Positions 47,468 through 56,484 of a DNA stretch of 64,000 nt are shown here, piece after piece. How positions within the stretch are numbered: the stretch's first letter is position 1; each line of letters opens with the position of its first letter. A program made the position numbers and the translations under genes. The stretch spans positions 10,863,717-10,927,716 of the forward strand of contig CM069448.1 in NCBI GenBank assembly GCA_035610835.1. Reading direction: 5' to 3'. The notes beneath the pieces are model-generated. The model saw nothing but the letters and a program-made list of their open reading frames with translations. It was not told the origin of the DNA and searched no databases. The DNA is from Ophiura sarsii (Eukaryota > Echinodermata > Ophiuroidea > Amphilepidida > Ophiuridae).

Positions 47468-48389
47468 ACCACATCAATTCTTTTATAAGTAATGAACAAT
47501 TTTTTTCCTGATAATTTGAACAACATAATTTCTTCTTGTATCTACATGTATACACTTTAGTTGAGAGAGATTGAGCCAATATCTAATGATTTGAAAACAA
47601 AATAATTTGAAACCATTCGGACACAGTAGTCTATAAAGATGTTTTCATTTTGTTTATCCCAATTCAATGTATATTTTGGAAAACATCTATACTTCCTTTG
47701 TGCAGTAAGGTCAGAGGGTATTCATTATTCCCAACCCCCTTAGGAGCACTACATTTTTTTGGGGTAAGAAAAATAACTGGAATGAAAGGATAGGATCTTC
47801 TCATAGTTTAATATCATTTTTTTTAGACTGGTGCCCCGATATCGTTGTAAAGAAATTACAAATACCCCTCTTATTTTGTTGGTCTAGTGTGAAAAACCCT
47901 TTTTGCCAGTTAAATCACAATTATTTGGGCTTAATTAAATCACATGCCTTTAAAATCACCCTTTTCAAATGATATGAAACATGAGGTATGTTTTAGCAAT
48001 ACGTAAAGAAAAATGTCACATTGACCTGTGACTCGTTTTTTCGAAAGTATAATTGTAAATGAATGCCACTACGGCATACCCCTTCTTTAGCACAGAATTC
48101 ACGCAATCTCATCCCCCCCCCCCCCTCAATAGTTGTAGACTGATACAGTTAATATGCCACGTTCTCTATCCTTGTTCAGGAAATTCTCAAATGAAAAAAG
48201 ACACCACCTTTTTGTGATTTCGCAGTTGAAATTAATTGCAGCAAAAACCTTTTTTCACACGCATGGGTACCAAAGTTATGTCAGTCAGAGTATGTGTAGG
48301 TGTTTATAATCAAATCTTACCTTTGACGTAAATAGAGTTCTTGGATCAATTATATCAAGAAAGTGCTTGTAGCGTCCCAAGAATGTGCC
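32722..48389 (-). CDS. SFXN5: Sideroflexin-5, eleven exons, first exon missing
   Basis: Inner-mitochondrial-membrane carrier of the sideroflexin/tricarboxylate family; relatives carry serine, and type 5 has been linked to citrate. Coding exons 5' to 3': A 48321-48389, B 47094-47198, C 45961-46015, D 43650-43729, E 43198-43254, F 41573-41638, G 40460-40550, H 37908-38023, I 34630-34718, J 33709-33826, K 32722-32799 with TAA. Phases agree at every join, giving 307 residues against ~340 in the human protein. Hallmarks: [15 protein letters not shown] (A), HPDTGQK and MPFRMSG (C), [19 protein letters not shown] (E), RFVPFPAV (G), [10 protein letters not shown] (H), [12 protein letters not shown] (J), YNKGL at the terminus (K). 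MPFRMSGYIPFG and [12 protein letters not shown] point to type 5. Exon B has a GC donor. Only the short N-terminal exon was not found. Introns carry many MITEs. Stop-codon-proximal 3' UTR is undefined. Confidence 0.95.
33536..33690. mobile_element. MITE in SFXN5 intron J-K
   Basis: 'gtaaagagtttaacaggttcaccatcggacaagt' pairs with 'acttgtctgatggcgaacttgttaaactctttac', about 34 bp of imperfect inverted repeat. It ends 19 bp from the exon J donor. Confidence 0.75.
34814..34897. repeat. Hairpin in SFXN5 intron
   Basis: 'aatcgtcgctgttctgacataacggcacatc' and 'gatgtgccggtatgtcagaacagcgacgaatt' form a ~31-bp stem with few mismatches and a ~20-base loop, about 95 bp upstream of exon I in transcript direction. 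Confidence 0.75.
34900..36440. other. Intronic stretch, nothing assigned
   Basis: Part of the intron between SFXN5 exons H and I. AT-rich, then a CpG-richer patch near 36290-36470. No repeat or coding signal firmly recognised. Confidence 0.35.
36451..36868. mobile_element. Long-TIR element with internal 'ACCCCTAAACAAGTTTT' repeats
   Basis: Ends 'tatatacccggg...cagtcaaacataatggtgtacac' and the complement 'gtgtacactattatgtttgactggg...cccgggcgtatata'. The interior has four or five direct copies of 'acccc(c)taaacaagtttt' between about 36515 and 36645. Same architecture as 38748-39242. Confidence 0.75.
36945..37150. repeat. 'GTACctgtacaggta' repeat family, copy
   Basis: Rich in GTAC and AGTACT motifs: 'gtacatgtacaggtattgtatgctaagtac', 'gggaactgtacagta', 'ggtagtacttc'. 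Related to 43865-44290 and, in the other arm, 62375-62730. Confidence 0.6.
37213..37767. mobile_element. TIR element, CACCTAACAC family, second copy
   Basis: Ends CACCTAACACAAAAAGTT...CTGTTTGTGTTAGGCG with TA on both sides (37211-37212, 37768-37769). Sister of 18267-18965. Lies in the SFXN5 H-I intron, about 140 bp from exon H. Confidence 0.75.
38045..38740. other. Intronic stretch, nothing assigned
   Basis: Within the SFXN5 G-H intron. Several short open frames, no motif; no repeat noticed. Confidence 0.3.
38748..39242. mobile_element. Long-TIR element with internal 'TACGCCATTTAGGGG' repeats
   Basis: Poly-G/poly-C-tipped inverted ends: '...gggggtcagtgaccataccaagcgggtac' and 'gtacccgtctggtatgttcactgaccccc...'. 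About five direct copies of 'acgccatttaggg' or 'acg(a/c)cgtttaggg' lie between 38905 and 39180. Same layout as 36451-36868 with different sequence. Confidence 0.75.
39295..39540. mobile_element. MITE, TGTGACACCATCAAG family, copy 2
   Basis: Begins 'tgtgacaccatcaagtggaatgagtcg' and ends 'atgtgacatttcgcttgatcacatca'; interior matches 32133-32387 closely. Confidence 0.8.
40003..40341. mobile_element. MITE, AGGTGGATG family, diverged copy
   Basis: Left end TTAA-AGGTAGATGACCCGAT, right end 'atcgggtcat'. Inverted relative to 29509-29858. The right-hand TTAA has been lost. Confidence 0.65.
40805..40975. repeat. Long hairpin in SFXN5 intron F-G
   Basis: 'caaatactacatggttatagggcaaatag...ctattttcccgaggtactggctacaggcctaccacccc' pairs with its complement ending 'accatgtagtatttg'; arms of ~75-80 bp, loop about 20 bases. 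'gctttattacacctca' just outside recurs inverted near 41140-41155. Confidence 0.85.
41190..41254 (+). other. Possible orphan coding exon antisense to SFXN5
   Basis: ATG in the context 'gccATGg', 21 open codons, then AAAAG|GTGAGT, a strong splice donor. The peptide (residues include [16 protein letters not shown]) is acidic and looks protein-like. It lies on + inside the F-G intron, between the hairpin at 40.8-41.0 kb and a MITE at 41.34 kb, so it may be a first exon carried by a mobile element. No following exon was identified. Confidence 0.25.
41340..41545. mobile_element. MITE of the 'CCTGTTC-ACGG' family, copy 4
   Basis: 'gacaaaaaccctgttgtacaggccccactaaccca' and 'ataaacagggttgtcgttttttggtcacc' are imperfect inverted ends. 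It begins about 30 bp from exon F on the acceptor-distal side. Confidence 0.55.
41780..42050. mobile_element. Diverged relative of the AGGTATATTATG foldback MITE
   Basis: Contains 'gcagatttgtttgcagatttgcc', 'tcatgaatcgtaaagatcttctagttacagagcaatatgatttctaattacttcaaaatc', matching half of 49744-50116. Ends are not clear. Confidence 0.5.
42650..42728. repeat. 24-bp tandem repeat, three copies
   Basis: 'gtggaattccatgagtatttagcc' repeats three times with one or two changes. The mirrored position in the right arm (about 63850-63875) has a single degenerate unit. Confidence 0.88.
43865..44290. repeat. GTAC-rich repeat in SFXN5 intron C-D
   Basis: Contains 'gtacctgtacaggtatagta', 'gggaactgtacactacctgtgaggt', 'ggtactttcacagtacccat'. 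Related to 36945-37150 and mirrored at 62375-62730. Confidence 0.6.
44338..44468. mobile_element. MITE, CCTTGGTGTAAGACA ends, ~130 bp
   Basis: 'ccttggtgtaagacagcaca' at the left, 'gaacgtcttacaccacgg' at the right. A second member in the A-B intron is at 47272-47404. Both have mirror copies in the right arm (57226-57357, 62199-62333), so both were present before the arms separated. Confidence 0.75.
44691..45353. mobile_element. Compound insertion specific to the left arm, ~663 bp
   Basis: The right arm reads straight through this point (complement of 'gactatgta|tgtgctgatg'). The insertion consists of a TTATCCCCTG hairpin (44695-44820) followed by a segment with ends TTATCGTTTA...TAAACGATAA (44827-45353). 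Confidence 0.75.
44695..44820. mobile_element. Hairpin MITE, TTATCCCCTG family, copy 2
   Basis: 'ttatcccctgcatgttcacacaatac...aaaatacctatggtttg' folds onto its complement ending 'gtattgtgtgaacatgcaggggata'. Same terminal motif as 28964-29080. Confidence 0.85.
45837..45890 (-). pseudogene. Decayed second copy of SFXN5 exon C (left arm)
   Basis: About 70 bp 3' of exon C in transcript direction, the sequence for 'PDTG.KILMP.RM' plus donor appears again, but without a usable acceptor and with a stop replacing the start of the exon. The same fossil is at 61595-61645 in the right arm, so it predates the inverted duplication or the haplotype split. Confidence 0.75.
46373..46647. mobile_element. hAT-like MITE, 275 bp, 8-bp target duplication
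   Basis: Ends CAGTGGCGTAGCCAG...CTGGCTACGCCACTG (approximately), with GTCAACTC at 46365-46372 and 46648-46655. C runs lie at both inner edges. Sits in the SFXN5 B-C intron. Confidence 0.88.
47272..47404. mobile_element. MITE, CCTTGGTGTAAGACA ends, second member
   Basis: 'tatccttggtgaaagacagcaca' to 'gaatgtcttacaccaaggata'. Mirrored at 57226-57357. Confidence 0.75.
47429..47467. repeat. Poly-C run
   Basis: About 39 C. The mirror position in the right arm is a G run of about 23 (57183-57206). Confidence 0.95.
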
Positions 48390-48478
48390 CTGAAAATATA
48401 CAATTTATGAGAGTCAAACAGACAATTCAATTATAAAAGTTAAAATAGAAAATTCTCAATCTTGTCTTGATGTCTTAA

Positions 48479-49182
48479 GGGGGCTGTCTGTGCACCTTCA
48501 GGTACAGCCTCCGTAAAACTGCCGTAACTTCTTCATTATTCATTTACTCTATATAAAAAGTATACATTTTTTTTGCAGAAAAGGGTTCAATGAATCCAAC
48601 CATGATCATGAAATTGACCATTTTGGAGAAAATTATGTTTTTTGACCCAATTTAGGTTTGGAAAAGATAACTCAAAATATATTTTGTCAAATTTTGTCAT
48701 ACTAGTTTTATTATGTTCCTCATATAATTCCCTAGGAATCTTTTATTTTTAAGTCTTTATTATTTTTTGAATTATCGACCAAAAAGTTCCAAAAAATGTG
48801 CAGTGTTTTTTTACCAAAAATTGTGATTTTCACGAGTTTGGAGGTAAAAAATCATGTTTTTTAACACCTTTTGGTCTGTAATTCAAAAAATAATTTTTTT
48901 TTTCAAAAAAAAAAAAAAAAATTCCTAGGGAATTGTATGACGAATATAATAAAACTAGTATGACAAAATTTGACAAATATATTTTTGAGTTATCTTTTCC
49001 AAACCTAAAATGGGTCAAAAAAACGTGTTTTTTATAATTTTCTCCAAAATGGTCAATTTCATGATCATAGTTGGATTCATTGAACCCTTTCCTGCAAAAA
49101 ATGTATACTTTTATCTAGATTAAATGAATAATGAAGAAGTTACGGCAGTTTTACGGAGGCTATACGAAGGTGCACATCCCCT
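48479..49182. mobile_element. TTAA-flanked foldback MITE, 704 bp, left arm only
   Basis: GGGGGCTGTCTGTGCACCTTC... and ...GAAGGTGCACATCCCCT bracket one long inverted repeat ('cctccgtaaaactgccgtaacttcttcattattcat'). TTAA lies at 48475-48478 and 49183-49186. The right arm has a single TTAA at the equivalent point (55862-55880), a clean empty site. Same family and size as 3461-4168. Confidence 0.9.
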
Positions 49183-49464
49183 TTAACTTTGTAAATTCCA
49201 TTGGAATGGTGAAAAATAATCAGCTTACAAAACCTGCCACACTTTACTCATTTTCAGTCGATTACTTTCAGGTTTTTTCAAAATGAACTACATGTAGATT
49301 CAATTATTTTATGTTATATAAAACAACAACAATTTCCTGGTTCAATGCACACATCAGGGTCAAAGGGCAATTTCAATCCATGTACATATTTTTGATTCAC
49401 CCTGTACAACTTGATACATTTATGGTGAAATTTTACATGATTGACGGCGAATGGGGGTATTTAA

Positions 49465-49578
49465 AGGGTTTCAGATGGTGGTGAGTATAATTAATGCCCA
49501 AGTATTACATAGGTGCAAAAAATCTGATTTCCAGTAAAATTACAGGCGCACTCCGATACAATATCTCTCAGTGCCCCT
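49465..49578. mobile_element. TTAA-flanked short MITE, 114 bp
   Basis: AGGGTTTCAGATGGT...CTCAGTGCCCCT between TTAA at 49461-49464 and 49579-49582. Reference copy for the fragments at 1645, 53251 and 53490. Confidence 0.7.
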
Positions 49579-49743
49579 TTAAAGTCCAAACCACCAGTTT
49601 TTCTGAAGATTTAGCTTTGCAGTGTTACTGTTTATACCAAAGTGTTTGTGTCTGACCAGGCTCTAATTGAGGACCCTAGATCTAAAGTCACATTGAGAAA
49701 AATGGCAAAAACTTGGTTTCATTGTGTCCATGTGTGGACTTAA

Positions 49744-50116
49744 AGGTATATTATGTGATCTTTCCAGGGAACGCCCTCAACATCAAAAAAAAAATTGAAA
49801 GAAGATTTTCTTGCAGATTTACATTTCTGATCATAAATCGTACATACATTCCAAGTTACAGGGCGATACGATTCTTAATTACTTCAAAATCATGATTTTA
49901 GAGTGAAAATAAACTGTCGAATAATCCGACAGTTTATTATTTTCACTCAAAATTCACTCTAAAACCATGATTTTGAGGTAATTAGGAATCGTATCGCTCT
50001 GTAACTTAGAATGTATGTATGATTTATGATCAGAAATGTAAATCTGCAAGAAAATCTACTTTCTAAAAAAAAAATGAATAGAGGGCGCTCTCCGGAAAAG
50101 ATCACATAATATGCCT
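49744..50116. mobile_element. TTAA-flanked foldback MITE, AGGTATATTATG family, 373 bp
   Basis: AGGTATATTATGTGATC...GATCACATAATATGCCT with TTAA on both sides. Arms of ~180 bp meet at 'ctgtcgaataatccgacag'. Confidence 0.88.
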
Positions 50117-50627
50117 TTAACCCACTCAGGTTTTACCTCCCATGGACTCTTACACAGCTTTACCGCATGACTTAACTTTAACATTTGAACAGAGGGTGCA
50201 GAGATCCTCCTTGTAGCAGAAAACTGATACTAACTACAATTTCACAAGATTGTGACTTAACCCCCCTTTTAGATCTAGGGTCCTCAATTGCTGAGCAGGA
50301 TTCCTTTACTGCTTATTATAATTTTTGCCCTGGTTCTTTGAGTTTAATTTTTTGTTGTTGCAATATTGTATTTCCCTGGCTCTGTCTACTTATTCTTCAT
50401 GTTTCATATGAAATTATATTTATTTAATTTACTTTTGCTGTCTTTGCCCACTTTTTTTTCAGTGGTAGCACTAACCTTTGCCCCCCCCCCCCCCCCCTCC
50501 CAGTTTCTGTGATCTACATCAAAATGACCCAATCATGAATTTGTTTACATGATGGTGAGTATATGCCCCAAGTATTACATAGGTGCAAAAAACCTGATTT
50601 CCAGTAAAATTACAGGCGCATGAGTGG

Positions 50628-50652
50628 GGGGGGGGGTGGGGGGGGGGGGGGG
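50628..50652. repeat. Poly-G run
   Basis: G-rich tract interrupted by one T, next to a fragment of the short TTAA MITE. Confidence 0.9.
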
Positions 50653-50807
50653 AGAATGCCAAGTCACAACCTTTGGCCCCCCAGTCAGCCCAAGCCCACC
50701 CCATTTTGTCCCCCAAACATTTAAAATTGTTGACTTTTAATGTCAAAATCACTTAAGATTAGCTTAAAATTGGTCTGAAATGTCTAATTCAGAACAAATT
50801 AAGTTAA

Positions 50808-51130
50808 AGGTATATTATGTGATCTTTTCCAGGGGATGCCCTCAATCCTCAAAAAAAAAAATTGGAAGCAGATTTTCTTGCAGATTTACTTTTCTGATCA
50901 TAAATCATAAATATATTCCAAGTTACAGAGCGATACGATTCCTAATAACCTCAAAATCATAGTTTTAGAGTGAATTTAGAGTAAAATTTGAAAAAATAGA
51001 TTGTACCGCTCGTTACAATCTATTTTCAAATCATGATTTTGAAGTAATTAGGAATCGTATCGATCTGTAACTTAGAAGATCTTTATGATTTATGATTAAA
51101 AAATGCAAATCTGCAAGAAAATCTGCTTTG
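50808..51130. mobile_element. AGGTATATTATG foldback MITE, truncated
   Basis: Starts at TTAA 50804-50807 and runs through its centre ('gattgtaccgctcgttacaatc') to 'gcaagaaaatctgctttg', where it is cut off by the foldback element beginning at 51131. It therefore predates that element. Confidence 0.82.
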
Positions 51131-51518
51131 TATAGTGTCCCAACAGGTTTTGAACAAGATTGGGGGATGATCCCCTACTCTGAACGATTACAACTATTTA
51201 ACATGTTCAGGGTGAAGAGTCTGAATATACGGGACCAACAGCTTTAGGTGACTCTCCGAACCACGGCGTACTACATTCACTGTATAGACCTGCACGTTGT
51301 ATACAGAGAATAAAAATGAGAAGAAATTCTACACTCTTAATGTGAAAGAGTGAACAATCACTCTAAATTTTGAGTGAATATGATTTAACTCTAATCGAGT
51401 GGGTTTTAGCTCTGAAAGAGCGAACAAATGGTCCAGCTATTCACTCTCACATCAGAGTGATGTCCGCTCGCTATACAGAGTGGCTCGAACACCGCTCTTT
51501 TCTAGGTAGTACAAGTAG

Positions 51519-51618
51519 NNNNNNNNNNNNNNNNNNNNNNNNNNNNNNNNNNNNNNNNNNNNNNNNNNNNNNNNNNNNNNNNNNNNNNNNNNNNNNNNNN
51601 NNNNNNNNNNNNNNNNNN
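51519..51618. other. Assembly gap, 100 N
   Basis: Exactly 100 N, the conventional size for a gap of unknown length. It lies inside the foldback element at the symmetry centre of the SFXN5 duplication, so the join on either side rests on scaffolding, not on continuous sequence. Confidence 0.99.
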
Positions 51619-51764
51619 TTTTATTTTTTTGATCCGCGCCTGGTGCCCCCCCAATCACAACTACCACGCTACGCCCCTGTGAAGGGGGTATATATGACCA
51701 TTATTTTAGAGAACTATTGTAAACTACCAAAAGTTCTACACCAGACAGGATTGGGTTATTTACA

Positions 51765-52250
51765 AAATGGTCACCATGAGGAGAGTGGGGAGAGTTGAGC
51801 ATAGGGAAAACATAGTAACATTTTGATTTTTGGACTAAAGGTGAAAAATGTATAATAAATGAGAGAAAATGTTATTTTGTGCCATGATAATAACAATTGA
51901 GCACCATATTTACTTTAAGGATTAATAAATCAAAAGTTGAAAAAATATGATTTTGTTTTTTTCACCAGCCATTGACTTATCATGCTGGCTCAACTCTCCT
52001 GTAATGGTGGCTCAACGGCTCAACTCTCCCATACTGTAGGGAGAGTTGAGCCACTTTACCAATTTTTTTCAAACCTTTTGTATAAATAAGCCTTAACTGC
52101 TATCCCAACTGTTATTGTTTCACAACGAAAACAACACTCTAAAGTTTATCTTACACTAATTTTTTTACAGGTTTGTACTTTTCTTCCGCATATGGTGACA
52201 CAAAATATAAAAAATGGCTCAACTCTCCCGCATCTCCCCTACAGTTTATG
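51765..52250. mobile_element. Nested element with GGCTCAACTCTCC ends
   Basis: 'gagtggggagagttgagc' near 51782, 'ggctcaactctcc' near 51984 and 52018, 'gggagagttgagcc' near 52039, and 'ggctcaactctcccgcatctcccctacag' at 52214-52243. Repeats in both orientations suggest a small TIR element. Confidence 0.5.
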
Positions 52251-53250
52251 CGTAGGTGATAATTGAAAGCATACACATACCAAAAAGACCATGCAGCGCA
52301 AACCTTTGAGTGACAAAGAGCTAAGCTTGTATTGGCAGACGACATGGCAGCTCTATGTGTTCGGCCTATTGACATGACCGTGTGTCTTCATCACAATGTA
52401 TACTATATATAGTGCATTCATGTCGTCCTTACGTTCTCTAGATTTTGTCTGTAACTTGCTATGAGATATGACCTATTGTACACATACATGTACAATGTAC
52501 TCATCGTTAAAAATGTAGTCTATTTCTTCAATAAATCCTCTTTGTTTTAGCACTCCACTCTCCACACACGCGGACACGACATTGTCCGCCATCTTTGTGC
52601 GATTTCCTGGGTTCCTGATTGGCTAATAGTCCACTCCAAAAGAGCGATAACAGGTCATTAGCCACTTGGCACACGAGCCATAGTGTTCACTCTATAAAAA
52701 AAGCGGTGTTTGAGCCACTCTATATAGCGAGCGGACATCACTCTGATGTGAGAGTGAGTGGAACGTTTGTTCGCTCTTTCAGAGCTAAAACCCACTCGAT
52801 TAGAGTTAAATCATATTCACTCGAAATTTAGAGTGATTTTTCACTCTTTCACATTTAGAGTGTAGAATTTCTCCTCATTCTAATTCTCTCATACAACGTG
52901 CAGGTCTATACAGTGAATGTAGTGCGCCGTGGTTCGGAGAGTCACCTAAAGCTGTTGGTCCCGTATATTCAGACTCTTCACTCTTCACATGTTAAATAAA
53001 TGTAGACATCGTTCAGAGTAGGGGATCATCCCTCAATCTTGTTCAAAATCTGTTGGGACACTATAATACATGTGCGCATGAAATATCTTCCAAAATGAGT
53101 AAAAAGCTGTCTGTTGAAAGCATGATAGTCAAAACTAGTTTATGTAAAGCTTTAGGGGGAGGGACCACCGTTTTCACAGGACATGCAGGAAGTGTCCCAG
53201 CAGTTTTGAACATGATTGCTGTCTGTTACCTGTACAAAACCCTCATCCTC

Positions 53251-53600
53251 TTAAAGGGGCACTGAGAGATACGTATGAGAGTGCGCCCTCAATTTTTCTA
53301 GAAATCAGTTTTTTTCTTATGCATGTCCAATAAAATTGTTGCTGCAGACCTGTCTAGGAATCTAATCCCTTTCACTTCATAACATAGTGTGACAGGGCAC
53401 TAAATAGGATATTGCCCAAATTTAAACAAAATTAACTTTGAAAATGATAGATGTAACAAAATAACAAGCCATGCAATTCAAGAGGACTTTTAACGGGGCC
53501 TGAGAGATACGTATTGGAGTGTGCCTTTAATTTTCCTGGAAACCCAGTCTTTGGCACCTAAGTAATACTTAGGCATATACTTACTACCATCTGAAACCGT
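53251..53600. mobile_element. Two fragments of the short TTAA MITE
   Basis: 'TTAAAGGGGCACTGAGAGATACGTATG' at 53251 and 'TTTAACGGGGCCTGAGAGATACGTATTGGAG' at about 53490, the second ending 'taccatctgaaaccg'. The ~160 bp between them is unassigned. Confidence 0.6.
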
Positions 53601-53614
53601 TTACCTTTAATAAA

Positions 53615-54545
53615 AGAGTGCACATGTTTTATGTCATTGCCCTCATTGATTAGCTGTAATGATTATATGATCTTTAAGATAATTTAGTTGGCTTTCGAAT
53701 GCCGTTAGTTTGATTGTTATTGCTTTTCCCATCCAACGATATGCTTGATTAATTACTAGTACTTAAAAATGGGTTGTGCCACTTTTTAAGGGAAAAAATG
53801 CTTGTGGAAAGAGTAATTTTTCACATTTTAAAAATAATCAGTATTTACTAATTGACGTTTACATGAGCATCAATATGGCTAAATTACCTTTCAAATGCCA
53901 TTTGTTTTGTCTCATTTTCTTTAACATATCGAAAAATATGCTTGATTAAAGTTGATCACAGAAAGTCAAATTAGTGCTATTTTTTTAGAAGAAATGCTTC
54001 AAAGCATTAAACATTTATAACAGCAATTTTACACATGGATGATTTTTTCAGAAATCTGGCACAGTTTTGATATTGTTTGCTCACATGGTCAAACAAGCAC
54101 ATATCTTGAAGCCCGTATTTGAGAAAATTGAGAATTGGGTATTTTTCACCCCGCTTGGTTGCATATTTTGTATGCATGAAGTACACAGTGGTTGTGTTAA
54201 AATAGTTGGACATGTCAAGTGCAAAATTTGGAATCAATGCAAGGGGCCTAAGCTCCCAGCGCATATGCAGGCAGCCACTTCCTGCCCACATATGCCTGCG
54301 TTTCTGGCAGTATGATTTTGTATGGTCTAGTAGGGTAAGGGTTAAAGAAGAAAATGACACATTTTCCAAAAAGCATCTTTTTTTAATAAAAGTGGCACAA
54401 ACCCATTTATTGTAGATAAGTAAACACAATCAAATAAACAGCATTTGAAAGCCAACTAAATTTTATCTTTTAGATTATATAAAGATTACAGCCAAATACA
54501 GAGTAATCAATGAGGGCAATGATGTGGAACATGCCCCATGTTTTT
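53615..54545. mobile_element. Foldback element, ~930 bp
   Basis: 'catgttttatgtcattgccctcattgatta...agttggctttcgaatgc' at the left pairs with 'gcatttgaaagccaactaaa...taatcaatgagggcaatgatgtgg...catg' at the right; arms about 90 bp, with weaker pairing further in. Antisense open frames of 70-140 codons run through it without motifs. Confidence 0.75.
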
Positions 54546-54725
54546 TCGACCACAACACGTGCCCCGTGCTAAAGGTATCAAAATCGCCAATTTGAGAAAA
54601 TGACACCCCTAAAAAGTGGATACGGATTTCAAACCTCCATGGGCACACCCTGGAGGTTTATGGTACCCTTTCCATTAAATTCTTGAAGCATGGTTGGATG
54701 ACCAAGCTACTGCAGTACAGGTATA

Positions 54726-55357
54726 CAGGGTGAGTCAAAAATAAATGTACTCAACTTTGGGATTTTCTAAAAATCTGTGCAAAAATTTCTCAGTTTATTT
54801 ATTTTGGCAGAGAGGCTGTCTCATTATCTTTCAAGAGAATTTTAGTTGGTTAAGATTGGTTGAGGAAAACATGTATTATGCCCCCATTTAGATAAAAGTG
54901 TACATTTTAAGAACTGAACAAGATTTGTGATATTTTTCTAATCTCTTTTGAATTTCACTATTAAATAAATCCGATCATCGCAAAAGCCCAATTTTATCTT
55001 TAATCTGCTGAATTTACGAAATAATGACATTGTTTTATCATTAGTTTGCAATTAATGTACGAAAATAATATCTTAGCAAGTTGGTTTTGTCATATTATTT
55101 ATCTATTGTTTCACATGCATGTATCCACACTTATTCATAAATGTCATGCATCATTATTAAGTACAATACTCAATATTTTGTTCGGTTTTAAAAATGCAGT
55201 AACTTTACCAAAATAGTCGTAACTTGATAATGGTACCATCTATAACAGGAAATAAATGCAGCTATTGATTCAAGCACATGGTTGCTTTCATATTCTGGTA
55301 TTAAGGAATATTTTAAATATTTATTTTACTTTGGGTACAGGTTTTTTGCTCACCATG
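54726..55357. mobile_element. Mariner-like non-autonomous element, 632 bp
   Basis: Starts CAGGGTGAGTCAAAAATAAATG and ends with 'ttttttgctcaccatg', TA on both sides. Related to 19227-20318. No transposase. Confidence 0.65.
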
Positions 55358-55879
55358 TATGAACAAAATTAGCTAAAATCTCGATTTCATATTGATCGTG
55401 GATAATTTTAATTCATACACTCTTAGTAGGGGTAGCATTAAGGCCCGAAATTTGAGGGAGTCTGTTTTCACCCCAAGCATGTCAAGAATAAAAGAATGGG
55501 GGTGAAAATAAATGTTTAGGGGTGAAACATATAGTGACCATAGGCTACAGGCCCAAAAGTTGGAGTTCACCCCCACGCTTTCAAAAATCCCAATATGAGG
55601 GGTGAACATTTACTGCAGGTGATCTTGGTTTCTCAAGTTGTACAGGGTGAATCAAAAAATGTATGTGGATTGAAATGGCCCTTTGACCCTGATGTGTGCA
55701 TTGAACCATGAAATTGTTGTTGTTTTATATAGCATAACATTATAGAATCTACATGTAGTTCATTTTGAAAAACCTGAAAGTAATATCAACTGAAAAATAA
55801 GCAAAGTGTGGCAGGTTTTGTAAGCTGATTATTTTTCACCATTCCAATGGAATTTACGAAGTTAAGACATCAAGACATG

Positions 55880-56140
55880 ATTGAGAATTTTCTATTTAAA
55901 CTTTTATAAAATTGAGAATTTTCTATTTTAACTTTTATAATTGAGAATTTTCTATTTTAAATTTTATAATTGAGAATTTTCTATTTTAACTTTTGTAATT
56001 GAGAATTTTCTATTTTAACTTTTATAATTGAGAATTTTCTATTTTAACTTTTAAAATTGAGAAATTTCAATTTCACTTTTATACTATTGAGAATTTTTGA
56101 TTTCACTTTTATACTATTGAGAATGATCTATTCTACTCTA
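55880..56140. repeat. 29-bp tandem repeat, nine copies
   Basis: 'ttgagaattttctattttaacttttataa' and variants start at about 55881, 55913, 55941, 55970, 55999, 56028, 56058, 56087 and 56117. The left arm has little more than one unit at 48430-48460. It ends about 50 bp upstream of exon A. Confidence 0.93.
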
Positions 56141-56190
56141 TAAAATTATAAGAATTGTCTATTTGACTCTCACAAATTGTATATTTTCAG

Positions 56191-56450
56191 GGCACATTCT
56201 TGGGACGCTACAAGCACTTTCTTGATATAATTGATCCAAGAACTCTATTTACGTCAAAGGTAAGATTTGATTATGAAGACCTATACATACTCTGACTGAC
56301 ATAACTTAGTACACGTGCGTGTGAAAAAAAGTTTTTGCTACACCTGAGAAATCACAAAAAGGTGATTTTTTTTTTCATTTGAGAATTCCCTGAACAAGGA
56401 TAAAGAACATGGCATATTTGCTGTATGAGTCTACAACTATTGGGGTGTTG

Positions 56451-56484
<34 letters not shown>

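Larger units (their letters stand above)
42516..49411 (-). repeat. Left arm of the SFXN5 inverted duplication
   Basis: Reverse complement of 55636-64000 with insertions. Matching points: 42516-42610 with 63905-64000, exons E, D, C, B, A with their mirror images, 48100-48300 with 56280-56420, and 49187-49411 with 55636-55860. Left-only insertions: 44691-45353, 46373-46647 and 48479-49182. The mirror image leaves the window at its right edge, so the outer boundary is unknown. Confidence 0.93.
51131..53065. mobile_element. Foldback element at the centre of the inverted duplication
   Basis: Ends TATAGTGTCCCAACAG...CTGTTGGGACACTATA; arms of ~370-390 bp (51131-51518 and about 52690-53065) are diverged inverted copies. 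Each arm carries the segment shared with the 1,377-bp tandem unit ('gtctatacagtgaatgt...gtggttcgga') and a series of 'gagtga'/'cactct' motifs. The middle contains a nested element with 'ggctcaactctcc' repeats. An N gap interrupts the left arm's inner end. Confidence 0.8.

Noticed and set aside
54007..54429. 140-codon minus-strand frame
   Set aside because: It falls entirely inside the foldback element at 53.6-54.5 kb and has no motif or splice support.
55880..56140. CRISPR-like array of regularly spaced repeats
   Set aside because: Units are contiguous with no unique spacers; this is a eukaryotic minisatellite.
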